Below are positions 12,601-24,600 of a stretch of 64,000 nt of DNA, piece by piece. A program made the position numbers and the translations under genes. Origin of the DNA: Owenia fusiformis (lineage: Eukaryota > Annelida > Polychaeta > Sabellida > Oweniidae); assembly GCA_903813345.2 (NCBI GenBank), contig CAIIXF020000007.1:20571564-20635563 (forward strand), given 5' to 3'. The number at the start of each line of letters is the position of its first letter. Within the stretch, counting starts at the first letter, position 1. The notes under the pieces were generated by a model that saw only the letters and a program-made list of their open reading frames with translations, ran no database searches and was not told the origin of the DNA.

Positions 12601-15600
12601 AATCCCCAGTTCTTGGGAAAGTTGGGGTCTGAACAGGTGGGGACGCTAAAATAAAACATGCATTTGTAATGTTAAATCATGCAGAAGCATTTAGTGTACA
12701 TGTTAATGTTCTTAATGCATTATACACCCCCCCCCCAGCCTATTGAAATACTCAATACAAATTCATCACTGATTTAGGACAAATTCAGTGCTGATTTGGT
12801 TAGAAATCAGTGCTGATTCAGTTATAATTCAGTGCTCTTTCAATAAGGTGCAAAATGCTGCAATGTTTTATTGGTGCATGCACAAAGCAGTTTAGTAAAA
12901 ACAACACCTTAGCAAAAATAACACTCCAATATCTTAGTTACATATGTTTGTAAATGTAAAACACAATCAGTATTATGTTACAGGCCTATAAAAATGGGAA
13001 AGATAATACATGCTTTTAATTTCTACATAACGGGTATGTTCATAATATGAAGTAACTGTATGGTTTAAGTTTAAAACCTTGGACTTGAATTCTCATGCTT
13101 TCATTTTAAAAAACTCTGTGGGAAAAGGGAATTAGAGAATGACTGGATAACGGGGAATTGGGCATATAAGAGAATGGGGTATATCAGGGAATGTGTGGCT
13201 CATACCTTGGTTAACATAGGGTGTCCTTGGACTCCTAGGGCCAGGAGAACTTGCTGTGTTGTAGGAAACCTGCTGTTGGCTACCACTCACTGTAAACAAG
13301 CAAACAAACAACTTGTGTAAACAAACAAGCAAACAAATAACCTGGGTAAACAAAAACATGAACACATTTTATAACATCGATTTGGCATAATGGCAAACAG
13401 GAAGTGTGTGAACAACTTCATATATGCGTCAGGGTCCTTGTGTATAATTATGGATCTCTAATAAAAGATCCTTACTTAGGATAAAAAGTCATCTGATATA
13501 CATATTTTCGGTCAACCTACAGATCTTTTTAATTGTCTTAATGTCTGTGATGACATTTATTTTTAAAGGTTAAGTGTTATGTAGAATCACTTGGAAATTC
13601 CTCTGGTTATTTTGACCTGCAATATAAATTAACTCATAAATCACATTCTCAACATTACCAGCTGGTCCGAGTCAAAGGTTCACGGGTGGGGCAACACAAA
13701 CAACTCATGGAGTAATAATTATGAAATACTATTTGCATAATTGAGAACCCATGTATGTTACTATCAATATTAGTCAACCAAAATTGAATTTCCATGTTTT
13801 TAATATTATTACAAGTATTGGAGTGACTGTTGCTTCAATATAATAGATTATAATAAATCGTCTAAATAGGTATACAAAACTTTTATGCCACAAAGCAACT
13901 GAGCCGTCCCCCTCAGACACCCCACTAACTACTAGGTTCAACTAGTGGTGCTGTTAGCAACTATTCTAAATGCACTTTTCTAAACTCTAATCTGAACAAC
14001 AAATATCAAACAAGAGTCCCAGCTGAATTAAAGAAAATGTCCACAGCTCCTAAGATTAAAATGATAATGTGAATTTCCCATCACAATACATTTATTGGAA
14101 ATCTATCTATTGCGATATTTCCCATGATACTTCACTTAAAGTAAACTGTCAGTTAAGATGTGAATATTCATGCAGGCCCAGTTAAGGTCAGATATGTCAA
14201 TGATTGGTTACATGAATGACAGTCAAACGTTGTTAGGTCACAGGAAGTGCCGAAAGCGTTTGATTCACAGCCACAATTCGAGGTGAAATATAACAGAAAA
14301 AATAAAATACATGTCTACTGATGAAAATACCAATATAAAAAATAAAAAATAATTAATAATGATATATTTAACAAGTCATACATGATCGAAGCTTCAGAGT
14401 ATAACAGCTTATGAATGTAAACAATATAATTTGAGCTCAGGGCCATAGATTCCCATCATTTAATACCAAAATGTGTATTTGTATAATATAAACTTTTCCT
14501 TCACAGATAAGGCATTCAACGTAGAAAAGGCCTTTTCCCATACATTTAAAAGGCATGTTCCCATACATAAAAATGGGTTTCATAAAGTAAGTATTTACAT
14601 AAAATAAGCCTTTCTCCTGTACATAAAATATGATTATGAGGGAACTATAACCCTGAGCTGGAAAATACACAGTATAATGAGCAAGGTGAAGTAAGCTTGT
14701 AGCTAACCAACCAACCAATCAATTCACTCGTAGCTTCAACATTACCTTTAGCATCAATCCTGTCTTCTGAGAAACAAAAAACAAAAGTTTGAATAAAGAT
14801 ATCTTTTTCATAGATCCTTGCAGTTTACTCAACATTATGCACATTTATAATTTTCTTGAAAAGTAGACGTTAATCTGGACTTTATTTGCAGTTCATTCCC
14901 TATCACACAGGCTAATGGCCTAGTCACATAGCCCGGCCGATGAGGTTACAATGAGCCAGCGATCCAATTTTCACCGAACTCGGCCGAACACCGGCCGGAC
15001 ATCCGTGGCGTTTGTTGCTTAAAACCCCATCGGTGGTAGCTCGGTGAAATTTTAACTTCGGAGTTAAATTTCACCGGGCTCTCACCGAGCTCCCTCATCA
15101 TGTCATCGCAGCCCCATCGTAACCACATCGGAAAACACGTCGGCCGGTGCACGGCCGAGTATTGGCCGGTGTCCCGTGCATCTGAGACAACCAGAGGACG
15201 AGGTTTTTTAACGGACAGCGTCCGAGCTCCGACCGAGCTCTGGCCGATGTGGGACAGAGCATCGGCCGGTCACTGTTCAAAGCCCGTTAACAACCCGGCT
15301 GGCGATCGCACGGTGTCCTGTTACCTGCTCGGGTACCGGCCGTATTCCTTCCGATGTCCAGCCGACCTCCGGCCGGTAGTTGCTGCCACATCGGCAGAAA
15401 AAACTACCATTTTGAGACAGACTCCGTACGGTCACCGGCCGGTGTTCGGTCGGTCGCCTGAAGATGTCCGGACAGAGTCCGTTCACGTCACCGAGCTCTG
15501 CTTCCGATGAGGAGAGCTCGGTGGCACCAAAAAAATCCACCGAGCTCTACCGATGCCGGACATCGGCCGGGCTATGTGACTAGGCTTTAAGGCCAACATA

Positions 15601-18600
15601 ATCCAGGGTCTGGTAGTTGGCTGGACTTCTTTGGTTGTAACTACTGTTTCCTTGATGTTTCATTGTGTATAAGTCATAAATGGTCACAGCCACATGATGA
15701 AAAATTAGAGGGACCAATGAAGTAACTTTAAATGTAGCCCTTTAACAGAAATCTATCTTCTTCAGAAGTTTCATTAAACCATGAGCATTCAATAAAGTAT
15801 TGAAAGCCCATGATTTAACTTTCTCAGAAAAGGACAAAGAAATGAAAACAACTGTCAAAAAATTAATAAAAACAGGCGATCATGGTAAAAACACTGAGAG
15901 AACCATTGCCTGCGGCTAAATCAAACCCCTGTTCAAGTCTTAACTATAGATTATATAAAAGGTTTAAAAAATAAACCAATGTTTTCTCTGGAGTATTATT
16001 AATCAATGTAGTTTGAAATATGATAAACCTGTTTGAAAACAAACTATCTTTGTAAATATGAGTTCAGGTATTGTTAATCGATTTTTAGGAATTCTGATAC
16101 TATCTGAAACCACGGCATAAAATGGAAATTTCTTTTCTATTGAGTTTGAATCTTTGAATAAACATGTCACCATTCCATGTCTAAGTATCTCAAGGGGTGG
16201 GACAATTATTGAGTGAGAGATTTGTATTTTGTAGTTTATGTGTAGGAGTAAAATTAATAATACGATGAAGACAAAACGTCAAGAAATATTTATAAAAAAT
16301 AATAATCAGAATGTTTTTTGTAATATCAAAGGGAATTCTTGGTATAAACATACCTTGTGATACTGGAAAGAGGGGTGTTGTGGGACGTGACCTCCCTATT
16401 GTTCCCGTATCAGGCTCCAGTGTTTGCATTCCTGGACCAATGGGACGCAGTGTGATTTTATCTTCGACATCCTTCTCAACACGGGGCTTGCTGTATGTTT
16501 CAATGTCATCAATTGACTGTAATTACAACAATTATATTTTTATGAATAAATAAAGCCGATAAAATATATTGCATGTATATTTGTATTTTTTAACAAAATC
16601 AATGGAACAAATAAAGGAATGCACTATTGAAGCATGCAGACACATAACTCATGCAGTGAAACTGAAACATACTGTGAAATCTATAGCTACAAACACATAC
16701 AAATATGATGAACATTTACGATGAAAACACATACTGTGAAAAAATATTGCTCTAAACATGTATATGAACACATTCCTATACTGTGAACACATATACAGTA
16801 GTTACAAAAATGTATGCTCTGTCTCTTATGCCTTGGTCACATATTCTCCGATCCATCAGCCGGCGCCCAGCCGATTGAGTGTTTTGTTCAATATTATATT
16901 CAATTTTGAACAAAATACTCAATCGGCCGGGCGCCGTAGTAAAAATCGAAGCAAATGTGACCAAGGCATTACTTAGTGTGATCGACTTATAAAGGATATT
17001 TTTGCCAAACCCACAATAACACACATAATATTTCTTTCTGAAAAGGTAAGGTCATCCCAACCCAAATGGTGTTCCCTGACATGTAAATTGATCCACCTAC
17101 GAAAACTACATGAATACATCTGAAGCACTAGCTAATAAATACTTTCTATGACACATTCTTACCATGTTTTTAACTAACAAAGGTATTGCTATATGCGCAT
17201 TGTATGATTTCACATGACACGTTACTCTTACTCAACATACTGCCACAAACAACTTGATATTGTGTACCAGTTTGACATTTTTTGTAACAGTTTGCTTTCT
17301 GAACATGCCAACCATTATATACTGAAGGAAAATCAAATATTTTGGAACAACATAAAATGAAATGAAATCAGCATACAACAGTTTAGTTCGACCTTGATAA
17401 CCACAAGTCATTAACAACACTGAATATTGGAAATTGACGGTGAAAACAATTATCAAAACAATAATCAATTTTTACATTTTTTGTAAAAATATGGAGTATT
17501 GACAGATAGTAACATGTCAATCAATAAACAAATGCAAACACTTGAACTGGAATACTGAACAAAATTATTGTTTGGTTTTGATATTGATATTTGTAATTGT
17601 AACAGTCCCTGGTGTTGCTTATTACAATGTAACATAAGATGCCTTGGTTAACCTTTGTGTTTGACTTCGCTTCTTAAAAGAGAGCTTCATCTTCAGTTTA
17701 TAGCTATACTGCGTGCCTTGGGGCAATAGGGCAGAGAAATTCATTTTAAAGCCAGAAATAAATTCTGTATCAATTTAGAACCATTAAATACTTCAAGAAG
17801 GGGGGAGGTTGATATAAAACTTCATGACTTAACAGTACAGTGTAGGGTTTGTATAGAGTTACAAAATGAATGTTTTTTATAGTAGGTACTGTGTTCAACA
17901 TGTTGATGATGGTTAACAGCTAGAGAGCTAAAACCATGAAACATACATGTGGTTAAAACATGCATTAGCTGGGAGGGTATTATATTGTAATGAACAAGTA
18001 TGTGACTGGGGACAGGTGTTAAGGACATCCATATAGAGATCTGGGTCAATGTCACTGTATCAAGAATGTTAATGAATAGGTACATCTAAATATTTGTCAA
18101 TTCGAAGGAGATATGTTAAAGTACATTAATATATATACCATAAGTGATAAGAAACAAATTACTCAATGTATCAAGGTAAATGTAAGTATGTCTGTATAAG
18201 CAAATTAAGGCCATATTTTAGCATTAAATTCTAGATATGTACCTTATCAATGATATTGTGGGCAAAAGTTACAGATTTTGACATTCCATTGCCATTCCTT
18301 CTCCTCTGTACTGGCTTGCTATACATGATGTACAGTGCCCTTTTTCTGCTGCCCAGTATATTAAATTCCAAAATTGTTAATCCCAATGTTCAAAAACAAG
18401 TTGATATGATGAGTTCATTCATCAATCGATGTAAGCTCCTTCAAAATGTCTACCATGGTATAGAAAAAAATCCCCTGGAATTTTATTTCTCTTTTTCTAG
18501 AAATAAATACTAGTTTAGTATACTAGTTGTTTTTCCATGGTGTGAATGCTCCATTAATTCCATTGAGGTAATCCACATCAAAATAACAATATGACGACAT

Positions 18601-21600
18601 GTACTTTATATGCACTCTCCAGATAGCTCTTTCTATTTATCAGGTAAGATGTTATCTATTCAGTTTTAGTAGGTCAAGTATGTTGTTTATTATTGTCAAT
18701 TAAACACACATGTGTATCCCAACTATCCTCATATATAAATATTACTGATCTATCAATGTTTCATCCAAGCAATTGATCGCAAATTAATGCTTCTTAACAG
18801 CCATGTTGAAGTCGTGTTTCTCCTTTGATATATTCACGATAGTAATATCTCAATCCATGTAACATCTATGTGGAATCCAAGGTTAAAGTGACTTCATCAT
18901 CACAAACCACAAACGCTATTCAGTTCCCGTGTTTGTATTTCGTGAATGAACAATGGTTTGATTTGCTACTTAATCACGATCCTTAATTACGATCTACTAG
19001 AAATGCTTAACTCTTCATGTAGCTTATCAATTTGAATGATAAACATGTGTTTAAATGGTTTGACCTTCGTAATGAAATACCTTGTATTGTGATAGTGAAT
19101 AAATAGAATTATAGCGCATGGTAAAAAAGTAATATCGAAGAGAAATATGAACCTGAACTGAACAAAGTGCTAAGGTTGCATGAGGCCTTTAAACATTCAC
19201 AGGTATGTGACACTTCAAAATAACTTTTACTTTTTTGTTTTCTATTTTTTACCAATACATGAAGTCATAAAGTATTCTAGCCCAGTACTGAGTAACACCA
19301 AAGGTGAAAATTGAACAAAGAAGAATCTAATCAAAACAAAACAGGCATTATGAATGCCTGATTGACATATACACCTAACATACACCTGCCTTTAATGAAG
19401 CTTTCAGATATTCAAAGCGTGGGTTTTTCAAGTAAACAATTTTTTATGATACGGGACAAGGCCCCACACATCTGAACAAAATAAATCTGAAATTAAAATT
19501 GGCACGTCTCTTTAAATTACACCGTTCTAGCTAGAATTCATGTTTGATTCACTGTAAGGTACTACTAAATAGCATGCGGAATATGCTACCACTCGGTATA
19601 AAACTATAAAATGTTGATTTAAATGACTGGATTCATCGCTGCATTAATATCATAAAATAAAAATGGTCCCAAGGCAAAATATATCAACCTGTAACTGCAC
19701 AAAGGGGGTGTTTATCTGCAATTTAAAATCATTTCAGACTATTATTTCACCAACCCCATGTAGAGTAGACATGCCCTTAAACAAAACGGAACTTCTCATA
19801 ATTTTTTTAACCAAATTTTACTGTTTCTTTTTCACTGAAGATAAAAATGTCAAAATCAGTTGAATTTATCAAATTTAAATCCTGGATGGGGTAACAGATA
19901 TAGACTTAAAGGGACATTCGACTCTTTATATCATAAGAAAAATGACTCATCCCAACAGATCTTTTTAAAATTTATGATAACAGAACCAAAATTGGTTGAT
20001 GTGATTCATACTGAAGGAGTGTGACATTTCCCATGAAGTGTCATTGCATGCAAATCAAGATATGACATAACTACATGCAACTTAGGAACATGTAATACTT
20101 CACATAACATCTTAACCCCCTAAAGGTAAAAAAATAAACTACTATAAAGCATGTAAATGTACTTCAAAACATTAAATTTTTAACTGTTTTTTTTCTATGC
20201 AGTTTAATATGAACGCCCCTTGGGTATCAAGTACTGTAGAACAAGATGCCATTCATAAACTGGTTACTCACTTAAGTAAATGAATAAATAACAAAAAGTT
20301 AATTACAAAAAAAAAGAAAAAAACTGAGTTTGTCACAGCATGTAAAGATGGCGGGCTCAGCATTAACAAACTAAACTAGATTCTTTTTATGAATGGCAAC
20401 TCAGGAATGTGTTCAATCTTCCCACTGATGTCCTGTTAAAGGCCAAATGTCAGATATACTGCTTATTATGATGGATTAGTTTCAGGAAGCAATTTGTTGG
20501 GGATAGGAAGCTATTACAAATTCATATACAGAAATTATGAAAACAAGTTAACTGAGTCTAACAACTCTAAGAAATAGAAACGCGTGTCTCACTGTAACAT
20601 AATACAAGGATGGCTATCTAACATCTTATCTTTTCCTTATAAGGTTATATAGCAAAGCATATATAATATCTACGACAATATTCCTCAAAATACAAAACGT
20701 TAAGCATGACATCCATGATGCTAATAAACAGGATGGTGAAGAAGTAATTTGACAGTGCCACTGATTTTTGTTCCTGATACACCCTGTGCCTTACATGTAT
20801 ATACAGTACTATATATATACAGGGTGATCCAGAAGTAACGTCAAAGACATTGTAATTTCAAAAGTATTCATCAGATCTTCATGAAATTTGGTATACATGT
20901 ACCCACAACATTTCTGAGTTACCATCTCAAAGATTGGAATTCAATCATTTCATTGGTTGAAATTATGGTTGCTATAGTAACCCGATATCGCGTAACCCGG
21001 GGCAAATTGAAGAGAAACCATAACGTTTTTGTGAATTTCTCTAATTTAAAAAGTCAGTAACATTTGAAAATGTTCATTGTTTGTTTTCTATTATTTTTAT
21101 ATTTGTTGCCATGGTAACAAATATGTAATAGTTGTGATGTCACAATAGGCATTCATAAAAAGCTTTCAATTTCTTTGAATTGCTTCCATCATCCATGACA
21201 AATACTAACATGACCAAGGACACTAACCCACCCAATTCAAGATGGCGCCAAGTCAGAGTAAAATAGAGCAAAGAACAAACATTAAGTTCTGTGTAAAGTT
21301 GGGGAAAGGTGTAAAAGAGACTATAAGACAGATAAAGAAGGCATATGGTAAAGCTGCCATTGCTGAGAGAAACATTTACAGGTGGTTTAACAAGTATTCC
21401 AGTGGATATGATGAAGTGGTAGACAAGCAGCGAGGAGGCAGGCCAGTGTCGTCATTCGATGATCAAACCATCAAAGCAATTGAAGCTGATGTTATGGACA
21501 ATAGGCAAATTTCTATCAGAGAATTGGCTGAAAAACACGATCTGAGCTATGGGACTGTGCAACGGATACTGACAAAGAACTGTCTGTTAAAGAAGGTGTC

Positions 21601-24600
21601 TGCTAAATGGGTGCCGCATGACTTGACACAGGAGCAGAAAGACCGGCGTGTTAAGGCTTCAAGGGACTTTCTTGCAAAATATCGGAGAGATGGAGATGAC
21701 TTTCTTAACAAGATCATTACGAGTGACGAATCATTGCTATCATTCTACATCCCAGAGACCACGCAACAAAGTTCATCGTGGAAACATGACAACTCCCCAA
21801 CACCAACCAAGCCTAAAATAGTACCAGGAATTCCACAAAAGAAACAAATGGTTGTGACATTCTTTGACATTAGAGGAATGGTGTTAACCCATTTTGTTCC
21901 CATTGGCCAGAGAATTAATGCCGTTTACATTGCAAAGGTAAGATATCATTTGTTCTAATAATACATCATACTGTGAATTTTATTTTTAAATTAAAGTATT
22001 TAAATGTTGTTCACTGTCAATATAATTATAACTCCATGGCCATGATTCAAATCCAAATCCAATCAATGAAACAACTGGTTTAACAACCATTAAACATTTG
22101 TTTTTCAGGTTCTGAAGCGTGATCTTCAACGTTCCCTGAGGAAAAAGCGTCCCGGACATCTGCAGCAGTTTATCTTGCATTGGGACAATGCCCCTACGCA
22201 CACTGCAATCCTGACCAGCAACACAGTCCAAACACTTGGATTTCAACAACTTGAACATGCCCCTTATTCACCTGATCTTGCCCCCAGTGACTTTTATTTG
22301 TATGGGGAACTAAAAAGAAACCTTAGTGGAAATAATTTTCAATCCTGTGATTGAAAAATGCCGTAGTACTAGCCCTACAAGGAATGAGTTCTAATGGATT
22401 TAATTCTGTGTTCAAGGAATGGGTATCCAGACATGAGAAATGTGTTGCAAATGGTGGCAATTATGTAGAATGAACTATTATTAGTAACTGTGCAATAGTA
22501 TGATTTATATTGTTGTGAAATAAAATGTTGAGGATATAACAATTTCAGATCTTGTTGATATTTTGAGATTACGCATTACACGTTAAGTAATTTGCCCCGG
22601 GTTACGCGATATCGGGTTACTATAGCAACCATAATTTCAACCAATGAAATGATTGAATTCCAATCTTTGAGATGGTAACTCAGAAATGTTGTGGGTACAT
22701 GTATACCAAATTTCATGAAGATCTGATGAATACTTTTGAAATTACAACATCTTTGACGTTACTTCTGGATCACCCTGTATATACCCCACATAATTTATTA
22801 TGTGTATGTATAATCATGAGATCAACATTCTATGAGAAAATGAGCCAGATTTACTAATGTTTACAAAAATTAGAGCACTTTTGATCTTACTTAATGATCA
22901 CCCTGTATAGCACTGATAAGATACCCAGAGACAAATGGAGCATAAGAAAGCTATAACTACACCCCCAAAGCACAAGTGATGAGAGATGTCAGAGATACAT
23001 GAGTACCTTGACCAGTGACCCATAAACCATACATAGCAAAAGCCCATCATGAAACCATATTGGTTTACTCCATAATGTGAGAGGCTTGTAGAATATTATT
23101 CGATAGAGGCATTTTTTAAATTGAAGTATCCCCTTGAAGCATCATCTAAAAAGTAGAGCATTTTGGCTAAAAACAGCTCTAAGTTGATGTAATAGGTCCT
23201 GAATATGGGTATAATGTATTTTCAGTCAATTTCTGATACATATTCTCAAAAGGAACTGCAAGGGTTTCAGTACCTATACAATGCTGTTTTCAATCCAAAT
23301 GCTGGAAGCATGCACATGCATAGCAAATAGTGATCACAAGAGTCTGCTTTAAACTGACTACCAAGCAATTGATACATGAGTAGGTGACCCAAAAACCATA
23401 GAAACCAAATATAAACATCTACATCTGCAAAAGGCTAATAAGCCCATTTAAAGCAGATATAAAGCCCTGTATTACTGAAGCAAGTGCGTCTTCTCCACCA
23501 AAGTTAGTGTTAAGTTTACCACATGTAGTTATACCTTGCCGATTGCTATGGGCTTTAATGTGTAGCTTTCCTGAATCTCGTAGTCCATCTCAACTTTCTT
23601 GGGCTTGTGAGGAAACGTGAGAAATCTACTCTGTTTGCACAAAACACAATGCAAAATTACACACTTTTACTAAATATTGGGATTTGGTACAATATCAATG
23701 TCCATTCAATAATATATTTCATAATAATTTCATAATAATATATTTTATATTTCAGGTATTGTTTTAGACTTAACATCAACATCAAAATCTATCAAAGGTA
23801 TATCTCATTATGTTTCAATTCATATTAGATGGACATTTATATTTTGACCAAATCCCTAAAAACAAACATAAATGTACACTCAGCTATATTCAATTAGCAC
23901 ATACTTTTTAGTCACAAATAAAATCCATTATGTTAATTCAAATCAATGCATTCTTGCTTTAAAACATTCAGCTTGAGAAAATAAAATTAACATATTATCA
24001 ATTAATGCTCAAAATAATGAACTATGAAACAACGGCAACGCCAAAGCGTAGCGAATCCCATCAAACATTTTTCAAAAGGGGCACCTTCTACCAAAAGTGT
24101 CATTAGACAGTGTGCCATGCTTATAATATTCACATACCAAATATAAACAAAATCGCTCTACTACTTTTCGATTTATAGTAAAATACGTTAAAATGGTGGC
24201 CATTTTTCAAAATGTCCACCATTTTTCAAAATGGCCGCCTTCTACCAAAAGTGTCATTAGACAGTGTGCCATGCTTACAGTATTCACATACCGAATATGA
24301 ACAAAATCGCTCCACTACTTTTCGAGTTATAGTAAAATACATTAAAATGGCGGCCATTTTGAAAAATGACTGCCCTCTACCAAAAGTGTCATTAGACAGT
24401 GTGATATGCTTATACGTATTCACATACCAAATATGAACAAAATCGCTCCACTACTTTTCGAGTTTTAGTAAAAAAAAGTTAAAATGGCCGCCATTTTTCA
24501 AAATGTCCGCCATTTTTCAAAATGGCTGCCTTCTACAAAAAGTGTCATTAGACAGTGTGCCATGCTTATTGTATTCACATACCAAATATGAACAAAATCG

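Larger units (their letters stand above)
20820..22777 (+). mobile_element. Mariner transposon with 189-bp inverted repeats
   Basis: A 1958-bp element inserted in a tensin intron, opposite in orientation to the host gene. Terminal inverted repeats of 189 bp (20820-21008 and 22589-22777) start CAGGGTGATCCAGAAGTAAC and differ at only two positions by my reading. TA lies outside both ends (20818-20819, 22778-22779), the Tc1/mariner target duplication. The plus-strand transposase (21242-22473) has all D,D34D motifs, a probable intron and one late frameshift. The near-identical repeats point to a recent insertion, probably mobilised in trans. Confidence 0.95.

Noticed and set aside
15100-15540. Open frames of 87-136 codons in the GC-rich block
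   Set aside because: GC-rich palindromic transposon interior, open on both strands, no recognisable protein.
22672-22857. 61-codon plus frame
   Set aside because: Mostly the right inverted repeat of the mariner.
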